This document shows, piece after piece, positions 17,198 through 26,509 of a stretch of 64,000 nucleotides of DNA; positions within the stretch are counted from its first letter, which is position 1; every line of letters starts with the position of its first letter. The DNA lies in assembly GCF_000741135.1 (NCBI RefSeq), contig NZ_JGYU01000005.1:113965-177964 (forward strand), given 5' to 3'. The DNA is from Bifidobacterium choerinum (lineage in GTDB: Bacteria; Actinomycetota; Actinomycetes; Actinomycetales; Bifidobacteriaceae). The position numbers and the translations under genes are program-made. The notes under the pieces are model-generated. The model saw only the letters and a list, made by a program, of their open reading frames with translations, did no database searches and had not been told where the DNA came from.

Positions 17198-17226
17198 AAG
17201 GGCCGCACCACAACGGTGCAGCCCTT
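17198..17226 (-). terminator. Terminator-like hairpin between Dit and baseplate genes
   Basis: AAGGGC and GCACC on one arm pair with GGTGC and GCCCTT on the other across one mismatch. It lies in the 87-base gap inside the leftward late operon; the T run is weak, so partial termination or processing is more likely than a full stop. Confidence 0.5.
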
Positions 17227-17247
17227 GAACAATGAGAAACATGAAGG

Positions 17248-18204
17248 TCACATCCATGTGTCGCGCATCAACGCGTCCACCCAGCCGTCACCAGCCGTGC
17301 GCAACGTCACCGTCACCGACCCATGCGGAGGCACGACAGGGAAGCCACGCGACACGAGCGTGCGCGACACATCCAAACCACCCACCTGCGCCGTACGGCT
17401 ACGGCAGTCCAACACGAGCGGTTCGCCGAACACCGGCTGCGAACAACGCAACCACTGGCCCGTGCCCTCTACCACGAGATCGACACCGTTCGGCATAGGC
17501 CCGTTACAAGTGAACACCGGATAGGCGGGCGACGTGCCATGATTCGTGAACGTGACCTGATTCGGCCGCACAATCTTGCGCCGCGTCAAATACTTCAACG
17601 GATACGCCAAACCCTTCGTACCTCTCAGCACATCCGTACGCAACACCGAAGGCGAATTGTTCGGCTCCCCCGTCCAGAAGGTCTCAAGACCACGCTGGTT
17701 GTAGGACAGGCCGTTGCCGTCAGCCACATCCAACACGGGCAGCATCTGCCCGGTCTGCGGTGACGTCGCAAGGATTTCCGGCCGGTTGCATACGACCGTG
17801 ACCACGCCCTGCATCCAATCGGCCTCCCACTCGGCCGGCCCCTCAAGCCGCATCATGCCCTCGACATAACAGTCATGGTCGTCATCCACAAGCCGCAGTT
17901 TGACGAGCCGATGCGCGAACCGGCGCACCGAATCCCACAGGCGCAACGTCTCGGCACGGTCGCCGCCCAAAGCGCCGACCGTGGCCTGCACCGTACGCGT
18001 CGCATAATCGATACACGACTCCGGCACATCATGCGCACCATCACCCGTTCCGCGTTCAACCGTGGACACTTTCAGATCAGGCGTCGAATACCATCCGTCG
18101 ATACCCGCCTCAAGAAAATACAGGCGAGGTGCCGACCCCGGTTCGCACTCGAAACGAACCGGGGCCACACCATTCGCCGACAATTCAAGAAACGCAACCG
18201 TCAT
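17248..18204 (-). CDS. Distal tail protein (Dit)
   Basis: 318 residues. Gene order (directly after the tape measure) and features such as an N-terminal beta domain, VESTVERGTGDGAH-like strands, LRLWDSVRRFAHR and a C-terminal galectin-like region fit the siphovirus Dit family, which forms the hexameric ring joining tube and baseplate. It includes the peptide WTGEPNNSPSVL, also found in the fibre protein. RBS GGGAGG; the start overlaps the tape-measure stop by four bases. Confidence 0.75.
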   Translation of the reverse strand: MTVAFLELSANGVAPVRFECEPGSAPRLYFLEAGIDGWYSTPDLKVSTVERGTGDGAHDVPESCIDYATRTVQATVGALGGDRAETLRLWDSVRRFAHRLVKLRLVDDDHDCYVEGMMRLEGPAEWEADWMQGVVTVVCNRPEILATSPQTGQMLPVLDVADGNGLSYNQRGLETFWTGEPNNSPSVLRTDVLRGTKGLAYPLKYLTRRKIVRPNQVTFTNHGTSPAYPVFTCNGPMPNGVDLVVEGTGQWLRCSQPVFGEPLVLDCRSRTAQVGGLDVSRTLVSRGFPVVPPHGSVTVTLRTAGDGWVDALMRDTWM

Positions 18205-21200
18205 AGCCTCGCCTCCCTTCTCGCGGTACGCATCAACGCCGCACGGTCGATCTGCGCCGCAGCGTGCAAATCCTGATCCGAACGCACCACCTTCGTCTGA
18301 AGATTGAACGTCTGGTTCACGGTCTTGCCACCATCGACATGCACGTTCGTCGCGCCCGAGAACATCGTCTTGACCCTGCCGCCAGTCGCGTACGCGCCAC
18401 GCGCCAACGACCGGGCCGAATCCAAGTAATGACTGTTCGCATTCGCCAATGCCTTGCTCAGATCACCCGTCTGGTTGAGCACGTTCAGGAAGTTCGGCCC
18501 AACCTCACGATCCAGCTTCGCCGTCGCATACGCACGAATCACATGCTCGTTATTCGACAGCATCGCCGGGATCGAATCAGACGTACCAGTACCCGGCCCA
18601 TGAATACGACCACCAGTCGCCGCCTTCACCGACCCCGAGCCGCGCGTCACAATGTCCACGTAGCGGGTAGCCAACACGGAGCCATTCGTACTCGCAATCG
18701 CACTGAACACAGCCTGGGCGCTGGAGTCATCACCCTGCACACGCGCCACCGGACGGGCGATCGTCATACCGTTGAACAACCTGATGGCGTTGATAGCCGT
18801 CCTCGCCAACACGTTCTCACCTGCGACTCGTGCCCACGGATTCGCAATCGTACGCCCATTGAACGAGCTGATGGCACGAATGGCAGCCGAAGCCAAATTA
18901 TGCTCACCCAAGACACGCGCCCAAGGATTCGCAATCGTCACCCCGTTGAACGCACTCACACCACCAATGGCATTACGCGCCTGCGTATCATCACCAAGAA
19001 TGAGCGCCAACATGGAAGCCAACGTTTGACCACCAAACGCTTGCATCGCCCCGATTTTCGTACGCGCATCCGTATCATCACCCTCGACGCGAACCTTCGC
19101 AGGCGGAATCAACGTGGACGTAATCAACGAAGTGATGCTCGCGATCGTACCAATCAGCGACGGCTGCTCAACCTCGGTTTCCACCGGCTTCTTCACGGAA
19201 ACCGCAGCCCAAGCCGACAACTGCCCATCAGCCTCACCAAGCGTCAAATCAGCCGGAATCGTCTTCACATCCGACGGATCATTAATGAACGCCGACACCT
19301 TCTCGTGCGCCTCGTCAGTTTCGGCACCGACCTTGACGTCCTTGGCCTCGGGAAGCTGAGCGAGCAGTTCGACGAACGCAACAAGAAGGCTCTTGCCTTC
19401 CTCTTTCGCTTTCAGCAGTGTCTCCTTGGCGTTCGGCACGCCGTCCAACGCGGCCGCTAACGCGTCCACATCGTCCTTGCCGTTGATCTTCGCCTGCACA
19501 TACGCATCCCAACGCTCACCGGAGATATGCTTCAGATACGATTCGACGCCGTTCAACGTCGAATACACAGTGCCGGTGTTCGCATCCACATGGACGGTAT
19601 GCCTCTTATCGGACATCTCAAGCAGCAGCTTGTTCAATCCGGCGACATCCAGCTTGCCATTCGTGATCGCGTCGATGACGAGCTGCTTCTGCTCGTCGCG
19701 ACTGCCGTCCGGGAAGAGGTACTGCATCTGCTCGACGAGCGAAATCAGATTCAGCTTCGCCTGATCCGCAGTCAGCTCGACGCGCGTCTTCACCTCTTCA
19801 GGCGTACCCATCAACGTGTCCACGTACGCCTTGATGTCACCCTCGGCGACGCCGGCGGCGCGCGCCTGCTCCTCAAGGTTCTTGCGAAGCTCGCCATACT
19901 TGCCGTTGATGGTATCCCAACTGTCGCCACGCGCGATCATCGCATCGATGTACGCGGTCGTGTTCGACGCCAACGCGTTCATCGCATCCGACGCGGTACG
20001 GCCGTACTCGCTCGTCAGGTCGAAGCCCTCGGCGAGGCCCTTCCACGCCGAATTACCCGCATCGACCTGAGCCTTCACCTCGGACAAAGCCTCGGGCATC
20101 TGGTCGAGCGTCTTGTAATACGAGCTGCCGGCAGACTGCGCCTGAATCCACGCAGACTGCTGCTGCTTCGTCATCTGCGCCAACGCGCCCTTGACGGACA
20201 CCAACCGTTCCGACTGCTCCGTCTCGGACAGCAGACCTTCGGAGATCGACGTGAGCGACTGCCCAGCCTCGTCCATCTGATCGACCCATTCGGCGGTCTT
20301 GCCGACATCGGCGGCCTTCGCCTTCAACGACGTCAACGCCTGCTGACGGTACTCGTTCATCTTATCGAGCACCAGCTGCGCCGCATCAGCCTGCTTCTTG
20401 TACGCCTTCGCCGCATCGCCGTCTGACTGATTGTACAGTTCCCGATTCGTGTTGATGATATCGGAAAGCGACTTGCCGTACTTGCCGAACGCGCCACGGC
20501 CCGACACCGTAGCCTTCGCCACGTCATCGACGTTCATGCCGACGTCCTTCAACGCCTCGGCCGCCGAAGCGAAGTTCGTCTTGGTCGGGTTGAGATTGTC
20601 CCAGAAACTACGGGATGCCTCGAACCCGTCCTTGGCCTTCACCGCGAAATTGTCCAACTGCTTCGGATAGTCACGCAACGTCTTCGCCTGAGCGGCCAAC
20701 GCGCCCGGCGTGGCTCTCGCAGCCTCGTTGAAACCTTCCTGAACCTCACGCGCCTGGGACACATGCTGAGAATAGCTCGAAAACGCAGTGACCACGGCCG
20801 TAAGACCAGCAGAAACCGCGATACCGGGCAGACCGCCAACGGCACCGAGCAATGCACTACCAGCCGTCTTGAGACCATTGGCGACACCGGACAGCTTACC
20901 AGTGCTCTTCGCCATGTTCGTACCGACCGCGAGAATCCCCGGCGCCGCATCCTTCGCCGCCGACGACAGGCCGCTCATACCCTTGGCACTGTCGGACAGA
21001 ACACCGGCGATGTTGCCGCTGCGCATCTTGACCTGCGCCTGCACGAGCCTACCGAAACTGATGCCCGCATCCCCAGCGCTCAAACCCAAGTCGGCGAGCG
21101 TCCTGCGATACGAAAGCGTCTTCTGAATGTTGTCCAACATGCCGGTCTTCAACGCCGTCAACGCGGTCGAACCGGCCTTGCCGAACGTCACCCACAAGCC

Positions 21201-24095
21201 CAACGCGCCCTTGATGGGATCAGGCAGCCTGTTGAACGCATCCGCAACCGTGCCCGTAGCCTTCGCGATAGCCTCAATCGACGGTGCGGCAGCCTTCAAC
21301 GTGGCCGCCAACGTGCCACCGAACGTGCGCGACAGCTTGCCAGCCATCTCGATCAGCTCGCCGAACATCGGCGACACGTCCGCCAACGCATCCGAAATAG
21401 ACGAAATGCCCTGCTTCACACCGTCGCTGAACTTCGACAACGACGGACTGACACGACCAGCCAAACGGGTCACGTCACCGAACACGTTGCCCGTCAACTC
21501 ACCAAGGTTCGACATCACCGAGGCGACGTCCTGCCGCATGATGTTCGCGGCCTGACCCACCTGAGAGAACGCGTCACGCATTCCATGCTGCGCGTTCTGC
21601 GCACCAGTCACCCACGCGTTCATCGTGTCCTGGAAACTGATCGAGTTGACCGCGTGCGCAGCCTTCTGCAAGTTCACGGCGAACCGTTCAAGCCCGTTCT
21701 GGTTCTGCCCCAAAGCACCGAACACGCCCTTGGCTATATCCTTCAACGCGAAGAACGAATCCGCCAAATACCCGGCCTGCTCCTTGACCTGAGACATGGC
21801 TGCATCAATCGTGGACGAATCAGCCTGCACGGCACGCGACCATGTGGCGAACCATTCCATGTTACGGCTCAACCAGTTCGAGAACTGCGCCAGATACGTG
21901 CCACCAGCATCCGACAGGTTCAGGAACGCATCAACCACGGATTCCACACCCGGAGTCAACAGACGAAGCGAATCGTTCACATGCGTGAACACACGCCCCA
22001 ACTGGCCCACCTTGCGCGAAGCGTTCACCATGTCCAACATGCCCGTGAACACGTCCGCCTCAAGCGACGCCAACTTCTGCATCTGCGGGCCGACCACGTT
22101 CCCGACCTGATTGGCGAACTCCTTGAACGCCGGGCCAGCCTTCTTATAGAACGTGTCCTGAAGCTTCTCGCCCAAACCGTCCAACGCGGTACCGGCGAGA
22201 TTGATGTTCTCAGTCCACGCCTTGCCCTTGTCGCCGATAATCATCCGCAGCGAAGCGTACGCCAACCCCATACCGGTCAACGCCGCCGGAGCCGCATACG
22301 CCGCCTTCGACATGCTCACGATGCTCTTGCCCAAGCCACCGACCGTGCCGGCGAGATTGATCGCACCCGCCGCCACATCCGACAGGACAGTGCCCACAAG
22401 CGCGACCCTCGGAACCACCTTATCCAACCGGTCGAACAGGTTCACCAAGTTCTGGAACTGGTTCTGCACACCCTGCAAACCGGTCGCACCGGCCGTCATA
22501 CCGCTGAGAATCTTACCCAAGTCCGTGCCGTGGAACTTCGCGAAAATGTCAACCGTGCGGGGCCGCGTGAAATACGCCAGATGGGCGCGCGCCAACGCGG
22601 TCTCCAAATCCACGTCCATGTCGAGCTTCTTGTAGTCGTTCTGCAAGTCCCGCAGCTTACGACGCGCATTCGCCTCATCGATGTCCACATCCGACTTGAC
22701 CTCCCAGTCAAGTTCGGGATTCTTGCGAATCTGCTCGATCAGACGCTTGCGTTCCGCAATCGCGTTCTCATAATCGACCTTCAGATCGACGGGAATGTTC
22801 ACCCGCTTGTGTTCAAGCTCGGACAGTTCACGTTCAAGATTCTCAAGCGCCATCTGCTGTGCGTTGACACGCACCTCGACCTGCACGTCACGGCTCAACC
22901 GTTCCAAGTCCGCACGCAGCGTACCCTCTTCCAGCTCCGCCTTGAACTTGAGCGTCGCCGACGGATTGTTACGAACCTTCAGCAGTTCCTTCTGCAATGC
23001 GGATACGCGTTCCGTCATCGCATCCAAATCCTTGACATGCGACTTCGTATCCACGAACTGGACACGGCCCAACGTGCGACGCAACGCATCCACATTGCCC
23101 TCGGTCGCAAGCAACGACTTCGACAATTCACGCTGACGCGCATTATGGTCACGCACCTGCTGAGACGCCTTACGGAACGCGTCCGTCTGTCCCTCAAGGT
23201 CACGTCTCAGACGCTGCACGCTCAGCCCGTTACGGTCGATAAGCGTATTGCCGGCACGCACCACGTTGTTGAAGCGTCCCGCATTGTCCTTCGCGTACTT
23301 GAATGCGTCCGCGCCCTCGGAAACCGTCTTCGACAGTTTCTTGTACTCAGTCTCGATCTTCTTGACGGAACGCTCATGCTGCTTGAGATACTTAGCCCGG
23401 TCGCGTTCCATCTTTGCGAGCGTGCGCTCCTCGCCCTTGATGGTCTTGCCCAGATCGGCGTATGCCTGACGAAGCTGCTTCACTTCGGCGCTTGCCGAAC
23501 GGAAGTCCTCAGTGCCGCGCTTGAACGCGTCGCGCCGCCCACGAGCCTCCTCGATCTGCGCGGCAAGCCTCGCATACTCGTCTCGGTTGCGTTCGATCGT
23601 CTTCGTCAGCATCGCATGGTTCTTATCCAGCCGCTTCGTATAGTCGGACGCCTCCACCAACGCGCGCTTGCGCTCGTCGGACAGCTCACGAAGACGGCTG
23701 CGCTGCGCCTTGAACTCCTTCAACGAATCCGCGTCGATGCCTTTGACGGCCTCCGCATGGTTGCGGCGCATCGTGTCAAAGGCGGCAGCGACCTTCTTGT
23801 CGAAATCGTCGGTGTCGGCCGTCAGGCCGATGTCGGCGATCGACGCCATTTCAGCAAGCTGCTTGTGCACCTTGTCGAACGCGCTCGTGTTCACCCGCGC
23901 ATCGAAATCAATCGTGCCGCCCGAACGCTGCAACCGTTCCAGCTGGGCGCGGGCAGCCGCCATATCGACGTCCGCATCCAAATGGATGGTCTGATCATCC
24001 AGACGCTCCAACATGGCCTTGACTTTCGCATAGAAGCCACGCGTCTCCGGTTCGACGTCGATGTAGACGGTACCCGCCTTGAACCCGTCAGCCAT
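18201..24095 (-). CDS. Tail tape measure protein
   Basis: 1964 residues from MADGFKAGTVYIDVEP at 24095; a longer frame upstream only covers the tRNA-like gene. The first 550 residues are charged heptad-rich coiled coil, followed by hydrophobic segments (about 600-690, for example LAGTVGGLGKSIVSMSK). The C-terminal part has four or five tandem repeats of about 32 residues around FNGxTIANPWARVxGE. It ends with GGRIHGPGTGTSDSIPAML and NEHVI, typical of tape-measure tails. At about 0.15 nm per residue, length suggests a tail near 0.3 micrometre. Chaperones just upstream and Dit downstream confirm the identity. Confidence 0.95.
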   Translation of the reverse strand: MADGFKAGTVYIDVEPETRGFYAKVKAMLERLDDQTIHLDADVDMAAARAQLERLQRSGGTIDFDARVNTSAFDKVHKQLAEMASIADIGLTADTDDFDKKVAAAFDTMRRNHAEAVKGIDADSLKEFKAQRSRLRELSDERKRALVEASDYTKRLDKNHAMLTKTIERNRDEYARLAAQIEEARGRRDAFKRGTEDFRSASAEVKQLRQAYADLGKTIKGEERTLAKMERDRAKYLKQHERSVKKIETEYKKLSKTVSEGADAFKYAKDNAGRFNNVVRAGNTLIDRNGLSVQRLRRDLEGQTDAFRKASQQVRDHNARQRELSKSLLATEGNVDALRRTLGRVQFVDTKSHVKDLDAMTERVSALQKELLKVRNNPSATLKFKAELEEGTLRADLERLSRDVQVEVRVNAQQMALENLERELSELEHKRVNIPVDLKVDYENAIAERKRLIEQIRKNPELDWEVKSDVDIDEANARRKLRDLQNDYKKLDMDVDLETALARAHLAYFTRPRTVDIFAKFHGTDLGKILSGMTAGATGLQGVQNQFQNLVNLFDRLDKVVPRVALVGTVLSDVAAGAINLAGTVGGLGKSIVSMSKAAYAAPAALTGMGLAYASLRMIIGDKGKAWTENINLAGTALDGLGEKLQDTFYKKAGPAFKEFANQVGNVVGPQMQKLASLEADVFTGMLDMVNASRKVGQLGRVFTHVNDSLRLLTPGVESVVDAFLNLSDAGGTYLAQFSNWLSRNMEWFATWSRAVQADSSTIDAAMSQVKEQAGYLADSFFALKDIAKGVFGALGQNQNGLERFAVNLQKAAHAVNSISFQDTMNAWVTGAQNAQHGMRDAFSQVGQAANIMRQDVASVMSNLGELTGNVFGDVTRLAGRVSPSLSKFSDGVKQGISSISDALADVSPMFGELIEMAGKLSRTFGGTLAATLKAAAPSIEAIAKATGTVADAFNRLPDPIKGALGLWVTFGKAGSTALTALKTGMLDNIQKTLSYRRTLADLGLSAGDAGISFGRLVQAQVKMRSGNIAGVLSDSAKGMSGLSSAAKDAAPGILAVGTNMAKSTGKLSGVANGLKTAGSALLGAVGGLPGIAVSAGLTAVVTAFSSYSQHVSQAREVQEGFNEAARATPGALAAQAKTLRDYPKQLDNFAVKAKDGFEASRSFWDNLNPTKTNFASAAEALKDVGMNVDDVAKATVSGRGAFGKYGKSLSDIINTNRELYNQSDGDAAKAYKKQADAAQLVLDKMNEYRQQALTSLKAKAADVGKTAEWVDQMDEAGQSLTSISEGLLSETEQSERLVSVKGALAQMTKQQQSAWIQAQSAGSSYYKTLDQMPEALSEVKAQVDAGNSAWKGLAEGFDLTSEYGRTASDAMNALASNTTAYIDAMIARGDSWDTINGKYGELRKNLEEQARAAGVAEGDIKAYVDTLMGTPEEVKTRVELTADQAKLNLISLVEQMQYLFPDGSRDEQKQLVIDAITNGKLDVAGLNKLLLEMSDKRHTVHVDANTGTVYSTLNGVESYLKHISGERWDAYVQAKINGKDDVDALAAALDGVPNAKETLLKAKEEGKSLLVAFVELLAQLPEAKDVKVGAETDEAHEKVSAFINDPSDVKTIPADLTLGEADGQLSAWAAVSVKKPVETEVEQPSLIGTIASITSLITSTLIPPAKVRVEGDDTDARTKIGAMQAFGGQTLASMLALILGDDTQARNAIGGVSAFNGVTIANPWARVLGEHNLASAAIRAISSFNGRTIANPWARVAGENVLARTAINAIRLFNGMTIARPVARVQGDDSSAQAVFSAIASTNGSVLATRYVDIVTRGSGSVKAATGGRIHGPGTGTSDSIPAMLSNNEHVIRAYATAKLDREVGPNFLNVLNQTGDLSKALANANSHYLDSARSLARGAYATGGRVKTMFSGATNVHVDGGKTVNQTFNLQTKVVRSDQDLHAAAQIDRAALMRTARREARL

Positions 24096-24132
24096 ACCCA
24101 CACCCCCTGCTGTGCGCGCAATGAAATACCAG

Positions 24133-24205
24133 CGCCTATGACCGGACTCGAACCGGTATACCCGCAACCACATATGCGGCGCTCTGCCAATTGGCGTACA
24201 TAAGC
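24133..24205 (-). tRNA. tRNA-like gene, possibly tRNA-His(GUG), with an odd anticodon loop
   Basis: 73 bases on the minus strand. The acceptor arm (GCTTATG with CATAGGC), a three-base D stem with loop CAATTGGCAGA, and a perfect five-base T stem with loop TTCGAGT all fold well. The anticodon stem CCGCA/TGCGG closes an eight-base loop TATGTGGT instead of seven; GTG after a T would read His codons. CCA is not encoded. It lies 38 bases before the tape-measure start. It could be a functional phage tRNA, a decayed one, or a structural element in the mRNA. Confidence 0.6.
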
Positions 24206-24209
24206 GAAA

Positions 24210-24228
24210 CCCCGCCACATGGGCGGGG
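24210..24228 (-). terminator. Hairpin upstream of the tRNA-like gene
   Basis: CCCCGCC and GGCGGGG pair around a five-base loop; the minus strand continues GGTTTCGC. It lies between the tail chaperone stop and the tRNA-like gene and may be a partial terminator or processing site. Confidence 0.5.
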
Positions 24229-24239
24229 CAATGATGATG

Positions 24240-25093
24240 TCAGCCCATGCCGAACAGTTGGGCCGTCATCATGAAATCGTCCAACCCGACCTCGCCACGA
24301 GGCAGCTCGGACGGTTCCTTATACGAGGGGTAATGCACCGGAGCCGGGTCGGTCTTGCCATCACCGCACTGCGCGAGGCTCCACGCCTCGACGAGGTTGC
24401 GCACATCGGTGAGCAGCATCGTCCTCGCATCCCAGCCAAGCCACGGCAACACCACCGGCTTCTTCGCATCCGAACCTTCGTCGTCAGTGTCGCTTTCCGA
24501 CAGCAGGCGTGCACGGTACAGACTGTCCGGCATCATGCACAACCCCTCGATAAGCCGGGTCAGGCGCAGCGCGTTCAACCCGGACGGGTCGGTCACGTCC
24601 AACCCGTAGAACCGTTGGAAATCAGCGGTCAGTTCTGTTTCGTACCCGTCGAAGATGCCTTCGACGCCGACGCTTTTCCCAACTGGCCCGCATAATACGT
24701 GACCACGTTCAGGAACGCGAGGAACATGATGTCAGGGTCCATGCCCGTCGTCCACGCATCCACGCCGGCCGGGTCGGGCACAATGGACTTGAGGAAGTCC
24801 AGCATATGCCCGACCGTCTTGTTGCGTTCCTTCACCATGCTTACGGCCGTCTCCGCCGTAGCAGTATCCGCATCAAGCCGCTTACGTTCCTGAGCGGCAT
24901 ACACCGCGACCAGTTCAGTATGCGCCTCGTTGAACGCGCACGCATCAGCGAATGTGAACTCACGCGCCGGCTTCGGCTCCGGCAAACCAGTCAGGATCGG
25001 AGTATCCTCTACGAGCGCTTCCCACGTTTCTGGGATGTGGACTTCTTCTTTTTCTTCGATGTTCTCGACTTGCACGCCATTATCGTTCGCCAT
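24240..25093 (-). CDS. Tail assembly chaperone, -1 frameshift product (G-T fusion)
   Basis: The upstream chaperone frame carries a slippery heptamer G GGA AAA (plus-strand TTTTCCC at 24674-24680). A -1 slip there continues as SVGVEGIFDGYETELTADF into the downstream frame that ends at 24240, giving about 284 residues. The downstream frame has no RBS of its own before its first ATG. Position before the tape measure and the slip motif match the conserved gpG/gpGT arrangement of long-tailed phages, in which both forms are needed in a fixed ratio for tail assembly. Confidence 0.9.
24629..25093 (-). CDS. Tail assembly chaperone (gpG-like, unshifted form)
   Basis: 154 residues from MANDNGVQVENIEEKEEV at 25093, behind GGGAGA. 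An acidic N terminus, a helical body (FNEAHTELVAVYAAQERKRL) and a Lys/Ser/Thr-rich end are seen. It coats the tape measure during tail assembly. The stop lies about 45 bases beyond the slippery site that makes the longer form. Confidence 0.88.
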   Translation of the reverse strand: MANDNGVQVENIEEKEEVHIPETWEALVEDTPILTGLPEPKPAREFTFADACAFNEAHTELVAVYAAQERKRLDADTATAETAVSMVKERNKTVGHMLDFLKSIVPDPAGVDAWTTGMDPDIMFLAFLNVVTYYAGQLGKASASKASSTGTKQN

Positions 25094-25147
25094 GTCTTTC
25101 TCTCCCGCCTTGAATACCAATCAACAATCCCCCGCCTACGAAAAGGG

Positions 25148-25186
25148 TTCCCCTCGTGTCTCGCGGGAGAGAAGACACAAGGGGAA
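25148..25186 (-). terminator. Hairpin between tail tube and chaperone genes
   Basis: TTCCCCT.GTGTCT pairs with AGACAC.AGGGGAA (14 positions, one mismatch) around an 11-base loop, and the minus strand continues ACCCTTTTCG. Here it lies downstream of the chaperones' promoter-distal neighbour and just before the tube gene's stop region, so it may limit or process the transcript between these two genes. Confidence 0.55.
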
Positions 25187-25193
25187 GTATTAA

Positions 25194-25793
25194 TCAGTCC
25201 GCAGCCGGCAGCACGAAGTGCAGAGGCTTCTTGTTGTTGCCCGGATCCTCGATCTGCGCGATCAGACCCTGCTCAACGAAATCATCACGCGACAGGGTAG
25301 GACCGCCGTCAGGCGTGATGGACGTGCGGCGCATCTCGACGAGCCACTTCGCCGGGTCCGTATCGTCCGGCGTCTCCTGCGCGACGAGCACAAGGGCAAG
25401 CACATTCGGCTTCGCCGCGATGTCCACCTCGACGCCGCCGCCGTCGGTGTCGGCGGTGCCGTTGTAGATCAGCTGCAACGTCTCCTTGTCGATCTGCAAC
25501 GCCTTGACGCTCAACTGCGCGGACGCATCACCGTACGTGGTACGGAAGTTCTTCTTGAGCCATGTGTCGGACGAGTTCGCGTCACCCGGGTTGATGGTCA
25601 GCTCGGCCATGTTGTTCGCCGACGTGTGGCCGAGGTTCTTCCACTTCGCCGAGCCGCCATCACCGCCGGCGTTGACCTCACTGGCGTTGATCTTGAACGC
25701 CTCCAACGGATTGGTCGGCAGCGCGGTGCCGACCGGAGCGTAGAAGATCGTGCCATACGTGCTCTTATGCACGGACTTGTCATTGATCGCCAT
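25194..25793 (-). CDS. Major tail tube protein
   Basis: 199 residues from MAINDKSVHKSTYGTIFYAP at 25793, behind GAAAGGACA. The pattern (short N-terminal arm, then TNPLEAFKINASEVNAGGDG, and a beta-rich body ending LIAQIEDPGNNKKPLHFVLP) fits the siphovirus tube family. It lies between the tail terminator and the chaperones, the standard position. It should polymerise into the tail tube around the tape measure. Confidence 0.85.
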   Translation of the reverse strand: MAINDKSVHKSTYGTIFYAPVGTALPTNPLEAFKINASEVNAGGDGGSAKWKNLGHTSANNMAELTINPGDANSSDTWLKKNFRTTYGDASAQLSVKALQIDKETLQLIYNGTADTDGGGVEVDIAAKPNVLALVLVAQETPDDTDPAKWLVEMRRTSITPDGGPTLSRDDFVEQGLIAQIEDPGNNKKPLHFVLPAAD

Positions 25794-25859
25794 AAGATTG
25801 TGTCCTTTCAAACACGAAAAACCACCCCGCACATGGCGGAATGGCCTTGAAATACGAAA

Positions 25860-25887
25860 GCCCGCACACCGGCGAGGCGATGCGGGC
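25860..25887 (-). terminator. Terminator-like hairpin before the tail tube gene
   Basis: GCCCGCA and TGCGGGC pair around a 14-base loop and the minus strand continues TTTCG. It lies 67 bases before the tail tube start, within the late operon. Confidence 0.55.
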
Positions 25888-25912
25888 AGAAAAAGAGAAC
25901 AGAGGGAAGAGA

Positions 25913-26509
25913 CTATGAGGCGTTGTCGCGGGCGACGAACTCGCACACCGATGCGGTCGAATACTGTTTGACGCGTTTCGATGTGGCCTGTTTGCCGCCG
26001 GCCGCCTTCGCGAACGCGGGCGGCGTACGAATCTGCACCACCCGACCGGCGTCCGTGTCGCCCATGAACGGCCAGCACATGACCAGCTGCCGCACATAGG
26101 ATGCGAGACGAAACGCACGATCGGCGTCCACGGATTCGACAAGCACGCTCATGGACACATCCCAGAACGCGCCCTGATGATTCCGTGAGGCGAACTCGGG
26201 CGGCTCCACATGGAAGACGACCACATCGGTCGCCTGCACATACGCGTCCACGTCCACGTCGATCTCGTTGAACACAAGCACCTTCGGCAAACCGTCCGAC
26301 ACCGACAGGACGCTCGTACTGTCGTTCGGCTCGCCGGCCCCCCGGGTCTCCAACTTGGTTCGCGTGCGGAACTCCTCGCCAACCGACCCTTCCGGCGGCT
26401 GTGCGAATCCCTGCTCGAACAGTTCCATGACCAGGCTTTCCGCATCCAACTGCGGACGCAGCTCAGGCCATACGTTCAAATCAATGGAAGGCGCAACCAT
26501 TGCGGTCAA
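25913..26509 (-). CDS. Tail terminator / tail completion protein
   Basis: 198 residues. The order (after the HK97-gp10-like protein, before the tube) and the content (VFNEIDVDVDAYVQATDV, FWDVSMSVLVESVDADRAFRLA) fit proteins that stop tube growth and join tail to head. It overlaps the preceding gene by four bases. It includes GEPNDSTSVL, similar to a peptide in two other tail proteins. Confidence 0.7.
   Translation of the reverse strand: MTAMVAPSIDLNVWPELRPQLDAESLVMELFEQGFAQPPEGSVGEEFRTRTKLETRGAGEPNDSTSVLSVSDGLPKVLVFNEIDVDVDAYVQATDVVVFHVEPPEFASRNHQGAFWDVSMSVLVESVDADRAFRLASYVRQLVMCWPFMGDTDAGRVVQIRTPPAFAKAAGGKQATSKRVKQYSTASVCEFVARDNAS

Noticed and set aside
20763..24203. 1146-residue rightward frame opposite the tape measure gene
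   Set aside because: Arg/His/Leu-rich shadow; the tape measure on the other strand is certain.
24096..24218. N-terminal extension of the tape measure protein to 24218
   Set aside because: It would translate the tRNA-like gene; a normal start with a purine-rich leader lies at 24095.
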